This document shows, piece after piece, positions 21,414-27,738 of a DNA stretch of 27,738 nucleotides. The stretch is from positions 1 to 27,738 of the forward strand of contig CALFJF010000062.1 in assembly GCA_937877535.1 (NCBI GenBank), read 5' to 3'. The first letter of the stretch is position 1. Each line of letters starts with the position of its first letter. Source of the DNA: an uncultured Treponema sp. Lineage in GTDB: Bacteria > Spirochaetota > Spirochaetia > Treponematales > Treponemataceae. Below the pieces are notes generated by a model. It saw only the letters and a list, made by a program, of their open reading frames with translations, ran no database searches and was not told the origin of the DNA. Made by a program: the position numbers and the translations under genes.

Positions 21414-23768
21414 TCAAACGCCAAAGCCGATTGATTTCCCGCCGTTTTTTTCGTCTTGGATTTTCAAAAGTTCCGAGATTATAAAATCGTGTTTTATTTC
21501 GTCTTTGTTCATAAATCGAATTCTGCTTGAAAGTGCGCCAAAATCGCCGGGCGTTACGGTTGAGCGACGGGAAAGAAGCCGCACGTCCTCTTTGGAAAAA
21601 TCGATTTTTGGAAAGTAGCGGTCAAGGAGCGTTTTGATTCCTTGTTCGTTCATCGCTTTGAACTCCACGCTAATGTGAAATCGCCGATTCATCGCCGCGT
21701 CCATGATACTTTTGAGGTTCGTTGTGCAAATTAAAATCCCCGAAAATTCTTCCATTTGCGTAAGAAATTCGTTTACGAGCGTACGCTCCCAACTCCGCGA
21801 CGCGCTTTCGCGCGAATAAAAAAACGAATCCGCTTCGTCAAAAAGCAAAATCTGTCCGCTTTGCTCCGCCTCGGAAAACGCTTCTTTTATGTGCCGCTCG
21901 TTTTCGCCCACAAACATTCCCAAAATGTCCGACGCACGTTTTAGCAGGATTTTTCGACCGAGTTTTTGCGCAATGTACCGCGCAAATTCCGTTTTTCCCG
22001 TTCCGCTTTCGCCGTAAAAAAGCAATCGAATTCCGTTTTGCGCGGATTTTTCGTGTTCGCTAAACAAAAGCGCGTTTCTCACCATCGAAATAATTTCTTC
22101 TGCAGGAAAACTCGTGTTGAGAACCGCCTCGTCATAAGACGAAGAAACGAATTGGCGCATTTTTGCTTTTCCAAAAAGCAACGTCGAATTCGCTTCCAAA
22201 ACGTTCCGAATGTCGCGGAGGAGCGATTCTTCGTCGGATTTTTTGTTTTTGGAAACAGGCGAACACGCAATCACGCGCTCAATATTTTCCACGGAAGAGC
22301 CAGTCACGTGAAATTGGCTGCACAAATCGAGAATTTTTTGAACGGTGGCTGGATTTAGGCGGTCGCCGACTTTTTTGAGCCGCGTGAACGCGATTGAACG
22401 AAGCGTCTGCTCTGGCATTTCGTTGAAAAAAATCGAATAGGTGAACCGTCGCTTTGTGGATTCTTCGATTTGATTTGTGTGATTGACAATCCAAATAACG
22501 CGATTGTTACAATTTTCAAAAATCTTGTTTACCGTGCCTTTTTTTGCCGACGAGCGATTGTTTCCCCCAAAAAAAGACGCAAACGAAGCCGCCGTTGTTT
22601 CAAGAATCGTGTCCGCTTCGTCAATTACGATTACGGAATCCGCCTTGTTAATTGAAAGAAGACAATTTAATCTGCAAAGGATATTTTCACGTTTGTTGAG
22701 TTCCGTGTCGTTTTGAAACGTAAAAACGCGGAGTGCGCAATCGCGGGCGATTGATTTTGCAAACTCGGTTTTGCCCGCGCCGGGCGCTCCATACAAAAGA
22801 ATGTTAAGCGGTGCGTCGGCGGACAACAATTTTCGCGCAATTTCCACCGATTCTTTTTCAACGGCATAAGAAGAAATGTCAAACGCGCTTTTTGTGTCCT
22901 CTTCTTTTAGAATTTCTGAAAAAAACGTGTCGATGCTTCCCGTTTTTATGCAATCAATCGCTTCGGGAGTCAATTCGTATTCGCTATCAAGAAATCCAAA
23001 CGAGCGGAGTTTTTGGTCGCTTCTAAAAATGGTGTTGATTTCGGATTGCTCGATTTTTAAGATTCGCCCGCAAAAACTGTCGCGGTTGTCGGAAAAAACT
23101 TCGCGCATCAAATTTGAAAGTTCCGCGAGAACCGTTGTGCGAAAAATTAAAAGAAGAACGCGCGCTTCGTTTATCGAAAGTCCAACCGCGTCAATGATGA
23201 ATTGAATCGAAGACACGTCGTTTACGATTTTTTGGATTTTTGCGGGCAGCGTATCAAACGAGCGTCCAGAGAGAAACGTTTTTGAAAGCAAAATGAGCAA
23301 TTTGTCTGGAGAGTTTGAAGCGTACACGTATCGATACACGTCGATTATTTCGGGGCGATGTATAATCAAATCGCGCGGAAATGAAACGTCAATGTCTGCA
23401 TCTTCGTTGTATTTGTATGCGGTATTTGTTCCTCGGAACGTTGGAATTGGAATTTCTGAATCTTCGGAAAGCGTTATCAGCGTGAGCGAGCCGTTTTTTT
23501 CAAGTGTGCTGATGAGTTTTTTGAGAACGTTTCCAAAATGCTGTTGCAGTGAAAGTCGCTTCACAAGTTTTTGTATTACATCAATCAAATAATCGATGTT
23601 TCTAAATTCGTCAAAATCAATTATATAAGAGCATATTCCGTATAGATAATATGCGGTAGAAAGACATTCTTCTTCTGAAATCGTCTGAATCGTCCAGCCT
23701 GAGTTGCGCGTTCCAAGATACGCTCTGAGTCTATTTGTTCTTCTTCTCATCAGCATACATTTCCCCAT
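21414..23768 (-). CDS. Protein with two AAA+ ATPase modules
   Basis: A 784-residue protein. Residues 1-300 show no known domain. AAA+ module 1 has Walker A GAPGAGKTE (327-335), Walker B SVIVIDEADTIL and sensor WIVNHTNQIEESTKRRF. Module 2 has Walker A GESGTGKTE (586-594), pore-like GMFVGENERHIKEAF, Walker B ILLFDEADSFF and CTTNLKSIMDAAMNRRF with its arginine pair. The second module resembles CDC48/katanin-type ATPases; the first is more diverged. Such proteins usually work as hexamers that unfold or remodel proteins. The unknown N-terminal part probably picks the substrate. ATG 23768 lacks a ribosome binding site; GGGGA just inside it suggests translation may begin at the fifth codon (ATG 23756). 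It lies 64 bases after a Cys-rich gene on the same strand, probably in one operon. Confidence 0.8.
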   Translation of the reverse strand: MGKCMLMRRRTNRLRAYLGTRNSGWTIQTISEEECLSTAYYLYGICSYIIDFDEFRNIDYLIDVIQKLVKRLSLQQHFGNVLKKLISTLEKNGSLTLITLSEDSEIPIPTFRGTNTAYKYNEDADIDVSFPRDLIIHRPEIIDVYRYVYASNSPDKLLILLSKTFLSGRSFDTLPAKIQKIVNDVSSIQFIIDAVGLSINEARVLLLIFRTTVLAELSNLMREVFSDNRDSFCGRILKIEQSEINTIFRSDQKLRSFGFLDSEYELTPEAIDCIKTGSIDTFFSEILKEEDTKSAFDISSYAVEKESVEIARKLLSADAPLNILLYGAPGAGKTEFAKSIARDCALRVFTFQNDTELNKRENILCRLNCLLSINKADSVIVIDEADTILETTAASFASFFGGNNRSSAKKGTVNKIFENCNNRVIWIVNHTNQIEESTKRRFTYSIFFNEMPEQTLRSIAFTRLKKVGDRLNPATVQKILDLCSQFHVTGSSVENIERVIACSPVSKNKKSDEESLLRDIRNVLEANSTLLFGKAKMRQFVSSSYDEAVLNTSFPAEEIISMVRNALLFSEHEKSAQNGIRLLFYGESGTGKTEFARYIAQKLGRKILLKRASDILGMFVGENERHIKEAFSEAEQSGQILLFDEADSFFYSRESASRSWERTLVNEFLTQMEEFSGILICTTNLKSIMDAAMNRRFHISVEFKAMNEQGIKTLLDRYFPKIDFSKEDVRLLSRRSTVTPGDFGALSSRIRFMNKDEIKHDFIISELLKIQDEKNGGKSIGFGV

Positions 23769-23832
23769 AGGTCTGATAATAGGTGGAGTTTGTTTTTTGT
23801 AAAATCCATATTTTACTTGTTCGTTTGCCGCT

Positions 23833-24324
23833 CTAGCGGATATTTCTTGCGTAATTTTGAATAAAATCGTCGCAAAATCCTATCAACTCTGCCGAATTTA
23901 TCGTGGAAAGTCGCTCTTTTTCGGCGGTCAATTTTTCGTGAAGACCCGTCGTAAAAAACATCTCGTATACAGAAGTAAGGCTTCTATTTGTAGCAGATGC
24001 GTATAATTCCACGCATTTTAACTCAAAACTCACTTCAGAATTCGCTTCCGTCTGTTCTTCCGTTTGAGAATCTTGCTTTACGGAAAGTCGCCCGCTTTCT
24101 TTTCTGAGTTTTCGCAGTTGCTTTTTGAGTTCTCGTTCTCTCCAATAGGGATGGTCGGTTTTTATGAGTGCGTTGCAGTGCTTTGCCGCGCATTGTTTGA
24201 AACGCGCTTGCTTTGCCGTAACGTACACTTTGTGATAATTGCAAAATCCCACGCACCGAAAAAAATACGTTTGATTTCCGTTGAGCGTTTTGCAAATTGC
24301 GTATTTGTCTTGTGGAAATGTCAA
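23833..24324 (-). CDS. Cys-rich hypothetical protein upstream of the AAA+ protein
   Basis: A 163-residue protein of unknown family. The N-terminal third carries five cysteines in YAICKTLNGNQTYFFRCVGF, FCNYHKVY and FKQCAAKHCNAL, a likely zinc-binding unit. A charged helix with coiled-coil character follows (ERELKKQLRKLRKESGRLSV), then an acidic linker and a helical C-terminal half. No signal peptide is seen. The start is TTG 24324, well supported by AGGAGG five bases upstream, an unusual combination of a rare start with a perfect ribosome binding site. A TATAAT box is found about 50 bases upstream on this strand. Its place directly before the tandem AAA+ gene suggests a substrate adaptor or partner. 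Confidence 0.6.
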   Translation of the reverse strand: MTFPQDKYAICKTLNGNQTYFFRCVGFCNYHKVYVTAKQARFKQCAAKHCNALIKTDHPYWRERELKKQLRKLRKESGRLSVKQDSQTEEQTEANSEVSFELKCVELYASATNRSLTSVYEMFFTTGLHEKLTAEKERLSTINSAELIGFCDDFIQNYARNIR

Positions 24325-24404
24325 AAGAACCTCCTGTATTTTGCAGTCGATTCTAGCGTAAAAATCTGATTATATAAATAGACTTGTTCGGAAATAAAAA
24401 ACGG

Positions 24405-24740
24405 TTAATTCAGTTGCGACGCTTTCCATAAAATCAAAAATCCGTTTCCGATTAAAACGATTCCGCAGATTATTTTGAGCGAAAGCGACCTTTTTCGAGA
24501 TTTTGCGATTTTTATGTCTTCCGCGTCGTGCGTTTCGTCGGCTTTGGCGCGGCTTTCGCTGTAACGAAAAAATCCAATCGGCGCGTAGCACAAAAGTCCC
24601 GCTCCAATTATCCACAAAAGAACGGCGCGATAAAAAACGCTCATTCCGATTTTCCGAAAATACACGAACGAAAAAAATGCCGCGCCGCTAACTAAAATCG
24701 TCGCGCCGACCCATTCAAGGATTTTTGCCCATTTTCTCAT
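24405..24740 (-). CDS. Small membrane protein of unknown function
   Basis: A 111-residue protein with three predicted membrane helices: ILEWVGATILVSGAAFFSFV (about residues 7-26), AVLLWIIGAGLLCYAPIGFF (about 39-58) and LKIICGIVLIGNGFLILW (about 88-105). A charged cytoplasmic-type loop (SESRAKADETHDAEDIKIAK) lies between the second and third. The family is not recognised. The ATG overlaps the stop of the hydrolase gene by four bases, so the two are translated together. Confidence 0.6.
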   Translation of the reverse strand: MRKWAKILEWVGATILVSGAAFFSFVYFRKIGMSVFYRAVLLWIIGAGLLCYAPIGFFRYSESRAKADETHDAEDIKIAKSRKRSLSLKIICGIVLIGNGFLILWKASQLN

Positions 24741-25699
24741 TTTTCTTCCTCTGGAGAATTTTGATTTAGAACGCCGATTTCAACGAGCCACGGAAGCAAT
24801 GTTTCGTCGTTCCAATGCGTTTCGCGCATTATCGAAGATTTTTCTTTCATTCCAAATCCGTGTCCGCCTTTTTTGTAATGAACAAAAACGTGCGGAATCC
24901 CGCGCACCGTCAACGCCGCGTCTAGTCGAACCGAGTTTTCAAAAAGAACCACGGGGTCGTCTTCGCATGCAAGCAAAAACACGCTCGGCATATCGTCTGG
25001 AATATTTTGCTCGTTTTCCATCGAAAATTTGTCTTTTAATCCTTGGGAATATTTGAATCCGCGTATATTAAAAAGCGAAAAGCCTTTTTCCGCTTCGGGC
25101 GGGGAATATTTGTGTCCTAAAAGGCTCGTTCGACTCCATTTGTGCGCGATGTCGTCTTGCATTGAAACAACGGGATAAATCGGCATTATAAAATCGGGAC
25201 AAAGACTTTCGGTCGTTTCGATTCCAAGATTTTTGAGTTCGTTTACGCTTTTTCCAAATTCGCCCGCCATTGTTACAAGATGACCGCCCGCGCTAAATCC
25301 AATCGCTCCGATTTTTTGTTTGTCAATGCCAAATTGCGTTGCGTTTTCTCGAAGTATCTGAATCGCTCGCTGAAAATCTTGCAGTTGGTCGGGGTAATGA
25401 TGCTCGTTGTACGCCACTCGATAGCGAAGCACGAACGCAACAAATCCTTTTGAAACGAACCACCGCGCCGTAGCAAATCCTTCGTGCGACATACCAAGAT
25501 GATGATAACTTCCGCCTGGACAAATGATGACGGCGGGTTTTTGCGTTTTAGAGGTGTCTCCGCAAACGTACAAAATCGAATCTCGCAGTTGCGTTTCCAT
25601 GCCAGAAATTCCGCGCCAAAGGTAGATTTTTTGTGAATAATCCTTTGCCCACGCTTTTGTCAAAAAAAGAAGCGCGAACGCCAACAAAAATCTTCGCAT
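24737..25699 (-). CDS. Secreted alpha/beta hydrolase (esterase / acetyl xylan esterase-like)
   Basis: A 320-residue protein beginning with a signal peptide (MRRFLLAFALLFLTKAWA, cut before KD). The oxyanion segment is PAVIICPGGSYHHLGMSHEG, and the nucleophile elbow is IGAIGFSAGGHL (G-F-S-A-G). The acid and His are probably in LLACEDDPVVLFENS and FVHYKKGGHGFGM. This pattern (PGG-x-Y, GFSAGGHL, HGFG) is shared by BD-FAE / endo-1,4-beta-xylanase-type esterases, so deacetylation of plant polysaccharide or a related ester is possible in a gut habitat. ATG 25699 is chosen because the signal peptide starts there; the longer frame to 25795 adds 32 residues without a ribosome binding site. It is coupled to the small membrane protein downstream. 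Confidence 0.8.
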   Translation of the reverse strand: MRRFLLAFALLFLTKAWAKDYSQKIYLWRGISGMETQLRDSILYVCGDTSKTQKPAVIICPGGSYHHLGMSHEGFATARWFVSKGFVAFVLRYRVAYNEHHYPDQLQDFQRAIQILRENATQFGIDKQKIGAIGFSAGGHLVTMAGEFGKSVNELKNLGIETTESLCPDFIMPIYPVVSMQDDIAHKWSRTSLLGHKYSPPEAEKGFSLFNIRGFKYSQGLKDKFSMENEQNIPDDMPSVFLLACEDDPVVLFENSVRLDAALTVRGIPHVFVHYKKGGHGFGMKEKSSIMRETHWNDETLLPWLVEIGVLNQNSPEEEK

Positions 25700-25781
25700 A
25701 AAAATATCATAGCGGAATTGTGCGAAAAAAATCCACCTTTTTGAAAAATCGGAAAAGAGGCGAGGGCGATTTTTAGAAAAG

Positions 25782-25810
25782 TTGCGATTTGGCACTTTTC
25801 GTGGTATTCT
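25782..25810 (+). promoter_or_regulatory. Promoter of the phosphate acetyltransferase gene
   Basis: TTGCGA (25782-25787) and TATTCT (25805-25810) are exactly 17 bases apart, about 36 bases before ATG 25847. The region 25700-25846 is the divergent spacer shared with the hydrolase gene. Confidence 0.55.
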
Positions 25811-25846
25811 GCTTGTGTTAATGATTTTATTTTTAAGGAGTTAAAC

Positions 25847-26872
25847 ATGGATTTTGTAAAAGAACTTCGGGCTAAGGCGAAAGCCGCTGGCAAAAGAATC
25901 GTTCTGTGTGAAGGCGAGGACAAGCGCGTTGTGGAGGCGGCTTCCGTCATCGTAAAAGAGGGAATCGCAAAAATTACCCTGCTTGGAAACAAGGCTGAAA
26001 TTGAAAAATTCGGCTTTGATGTGAGCGGCGTGAACATCGTAGACCCCACCACCGATGCAAACGCGGACAAATACGCCGAAATTTTGTACAAGGCGCGCGA
26101 AGGCAAACTGAACAAAAAGACGGGACAGCCTGAATATGCTGATGTTGCCGCCGCAAAAGCCGCCGCGCTCAAAGATTACACCATGTACGGCGCGCTCATT
26201 CTAAAGGCGGGCGACGCGGACGGATTTGTTTCTGGCGCGTGCCATTCAACGGCAAACACGCTGCGCCCCGGCTTACAGGTGATTAAGACCGCGCCCGGCG
26301 TGAGCACCGTTTCTTCTTGCTTTATCATGGTTGCGCCCGAAGGCGGAAACAAATACCTTTCTGACGGCATTGCGGTCTTTGGCGACTGCGCAATCAATAT
26401 CAACCCCGATGAAAATCAGCTTGCGGACATTGCGATTGCGTCTGCGGACACGGCAAAGAAAATCGGCGGCATTGAACCCAGAATCGCCATGCTTTCATTC
26501 TCTACCAAAGGTAGCGGCGCAGACCCAAAAGACGGCAACACGGTGGAAAAAGTCGTTCACGCAACCAACATTGCGCACGAAAAAGCCCCCGATTTGGCTC
26601 TTGACGGCGAATTCCAGTTTGACGCGGCAATCGCTCCCGAAGTGGGCGAACTGAAAGCGCCGGGAAGCAAGGTTGCGGGTCATGCAAACACCTTTATCTT
26701 CCCCAACATCAACGCTGGCAACATTGGCTACAAGATTGCGGCGCGCATGGGCGGCTGGAAGGCAATCGGTCCTATCTGCCAGGGCTTTGCAAAACCGCTC
26801 AACGACTTGAGCCGCGGCTGCAATGTTGACGAAATCGTTGACACAGTTGCGGTAACGGCGTTGCAAGCGTAA
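25847..26872 (+). CDS. pta: Phosphate acetyltransferase
   Basis: A 341-residue enzyme that converts acetyl-CoA and phosphate to acetyl phosphate and CoA, the first step of the Pta-Ack pathway by which fermenting anaerobes make ATP from acetyl-CoA. Clear family features are RIVLCEGEDKRVVEAA near the N-terminus, DGFVSGACHSTANTLRPGLQ in the middle (about residues 125-144), GVSTVSSCFIMVAPEG, and FIFPNINAGNIGYKIAARMG near the C-terminus. The length is that of the short, single-domain form without the regulatory N-terminal region. AAGGAG six bases upstream fixes ATG 25847. A strong terminator follows, so pta is probably transcribed alone although ackA lies just beyond the next gene. It acts in the cytoplasm. 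Confidence 0.95.
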   Translation: MDFVKELRAKAKAAGKRIVLCEGEDKRVVEAASVIVKEGIAKITLLGNKAEIEKFGFDVSGVNIVDPTTDANADKYAEILYKAREGKLNKKTGQPEYADVAAAKAAALKDYTMYGALILKAGDADGFVSGACHSTANTLRPGLQVIKTAPGVSTVSSCFIMVAPEGGNKYLSDGIAVFGDCAININPDENQLADIAIASADTAKKIGGIEPRIAMLSFSTKGSGADPKDGNTVEKVVHATNIAHEKAPDLALDGEFQFDAAIAPEVGELKAPGSKVAGHANTFIFPNINAGNIGYKIAARMGGWKAIGPICQGFAKPLNDLSRGCNVDEIVDTVAVTALQA

Positions 26873-26892
26873 GTTTTTAGCATTGAAAAAAC

Positions 26893-26925
26893 AAAAATCC
26901 CGTGTTATGCGCACGGGATTTTTTA
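26893..26925 (+). terminator. Rho-independent terminator of pta
   Basis: CCCGTG (26899-26904) pairs with CACGGG (26912-26917) over a seven-base loop, extended by AAAAAT on the left and ATTTTTT on the right; the T-tract completes a classic intrinsic terminator. Confidence 0.85.
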
Positions 26926-26970
26926 TTGCCCAACCACTTGTATAAATACTTTTTTTTTGTATTGTGGAAT

Positions 26971-26992
26971 TTCCAAAATGTACGTTTTGGAA
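26971..26992. promoter_or_regulatory. Operator-like inverted repeat before the lipoprotein gene
   Basis: TTCCAAAA and TTTTGGAA are perfect inverted arms around TGTACG, 37 bases before the lipoprotein ATG. It could be a regulator site or an mRNA hairpin. A clear -35/-10 pair was not found nearby. Confidence 0.35.
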
Positions 26993-27028
26993 CTATTTTC
27001 TCGCCTTTTTGGGCATAGGAGTTCTACA

Positions 27029-27478
27029 ATGAAAAAATTTTTCAAATTGGTTGCGGTTTTGACGGCTCTTGCTGCTACGGGTTTTGGTCTTGCCGCGTGT
27101 TCTGACGATGACGACGACGAAAATTCTCGCGATTTGCGTGTTTCCGTTTCGTCTGCAAATGTTGTAGCAACGTATGAAGGGAGCATTACTTCTGGTGGCG
27201 TAAATCAAGTGCATACGTTTTATTTTTATTCTGACAAGAACTTTAAATATGATTCATTCGGTGAATCGAGTGGTGTAACGCTGTATCTAACGCAGTATTC
27301 TGGAACATACACAGGCGATGCAACAACTGATGGTAACATTGTTGCGTCTGTTACAAAACAGTATACGCCAAATGCTGATTACACCGAGATGACAGCAAGT
27401 ACTTCTTCAAAAACATTACCGATTACTATCACAAATGGAAAATTCTCTCTTGGAGTGGTAACGTTTACTCGAAAATAA
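27029..27478 (+). CDS. Small putative lipoprotein
   Basis: A 149-residue protein with a lipoprotein signal peptide (MKKFFKLVAVLTALAATGFG followed by LAAC), so Cys 24 would be lipidated. An acidic run SDDDDDE follows the Cys. The rest is rich in Ser, Thr, Tyr and Gly and predicted to be beta-strand (VVATYEGSITSGGVNQVHTF, GVTLYLTQYSGTYTGDATTD), like small beta-sandwich or lipocalin-like lipoproteins of treponemes. No family can be named. AGGAG seven bases upstream supports ATG 27029; the longer frame from 26957 is not supported. Its own terminator follows. Confidence 0.75.
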   Translation: MKKFFKLVAVLTALAATGFGLAACSDDDDDENSRDLRVSVSSANVVATYEGSITSGGVNQVHTFYFYSDKNFKYDSFGESSGVTLYLTQYSGTYTGDATTDGNIVASVTKQYTPNADYTEMTASTSSKTLPITITNGKFSLGVVTFTRK

Positions 27479-27496
27479 GTAATGCGTAAATGCAAT

Positions 27497-27528
27497 AAAA
27501 AGACAGGTTTTTAGCCTGTCTTTTTTTT
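27497..27528 (+). terminator. Rho-independent terminator of the lipoprotein gene
   Basis: AAAAGACAGG pairs with CCTGTCTTTT over a short T-rich loop and runs into eight T residues (27521-27528). Confidence 0.88.
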
Positions 27529-27568
27529 GTAAATTGAACTCCGCTCATTTTTTGAAAATGGTATTTCG

Positions 27569-27597
27569 TTGCAAAATGGAATTTTTCGGTCTATAAT
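27569..27597 (+). promoter_or_regulatory. Promoter of ackA
   Basis: TTGCAA (27569-27574) and a consensus TATAAT (27592-27597) are 17 bases apart, 32 bases before ATG 27630. Confidence 0.7.
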
Positions 27598-27629
27598 CGG
27601 AATAAATTTTCATTTTATCGAGGAATTTT

Positions 27630-27738
27630 ATGGTTATTCTTACTTTGAACTGCGGCTCTTCTTCCGCAAAGTATCAGGTCTATGACTGGGACAACAAGGA
27701 TGTTTTGGCGACTGGCGTCGTGGAGCGCGTCACGCAAA
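27630..27738 (+). CDS. ackA: Acetate kinase, N-terminal part
   Basis: The first 36 codons are visible before the window ends. ILTLNCGSSSAKYQVYDW is the N-terminal phosphate-binding strand typical of acetate kinase (usually I-L-V-I-N-x-G-S-S-S-x-K). The enzyme makes ATP and acetate from acetyl phosphate, completing the pathway begun by pta. GAGGAA five bases upstream fixes the start. Confidence 0.93.
   Translation, partial: MVILTLNCGSSSAKYQVYDWDNKDVLATGVVERVTQ

Overview
The window looks like chromosomal DNA of a spirochaete, most likely a host- or rumen-associated Treponema. That is an inference from the DUF4418 / FtsX-type ABC cluster, a dCache-HD-GYP protein, pta upstream of ackA, and moderately GC-rich housekeeping genes broken up by AT-rich accessory blocks. 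The species cannot be named from the sequence alone.

Left edge (1-1372): the tail of a GNAT acetyltransferase, a short in-frame coding relic, and a RhuM-family gene. From 1440 to 18481 runs a dispersed cluster of three FtsX/MacB-type permeases, two LolD-type ATPases and a DUF4418 membrane protein. It resembles clusters linked to iron uptake in spirochaetes and Campylobacter. Three of its transcription starts carry the same palindrome, GTTA-N8-TAAC. Two accessory blocks interrupt the cluster. The first (about 2853-11930) separates permease 1 from permease 2. The second, a restriction-modification pair (15707-17806), separates permease 3 from its ATPase and left an 18-bp near-duplication of the ATPase gene start.

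The first block holds a DUF4143-type ATPase with its own repeated operator-like sites, then the most striking content of the window: an AT-rich, tightly packed seven-gene run (4616-11922) that looks like an undescribed RiPP (modified peptide) locus. It has a 54-residue precursor ending CWGDHSDYSHGY, a SPASM radical SAM enzyme, a second radical SAM enzyme, a class I methyltransferase, a 1114-residue UvrA-like double ATPase, a small ORF that continues a third, decayed UvrA half in another frame, and a small HExxH metallopeptidase. A promoter and about 190 bases of strongly folded leader precede the precursor. The core can be read as three aromatic-x-(D/D/H) triplets, the pattern used by three-residue cyclophane synthases. 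A working model is that the two radical SAM enzymes and the methyltransferase modify the core, the peptidase removes the leader, and the UvrA-like protein gives self-protection or handles the product. This function is inference.

Right side (18504-27738): a metallo-beta-lactamase-fold lipid hydrolase-like protein, a membrane HD-GYP phosphodiesterase, a convergent pair with a tandem AAA+ ATPase and a Cys-rich unknown protein, a small membrane protein with a secreted alpha/beta hydrolase, then pta, a small lipoprotein gene and the start of ackA. No tRNA, rRNA, CRISPR array, transposase or integrase was found.
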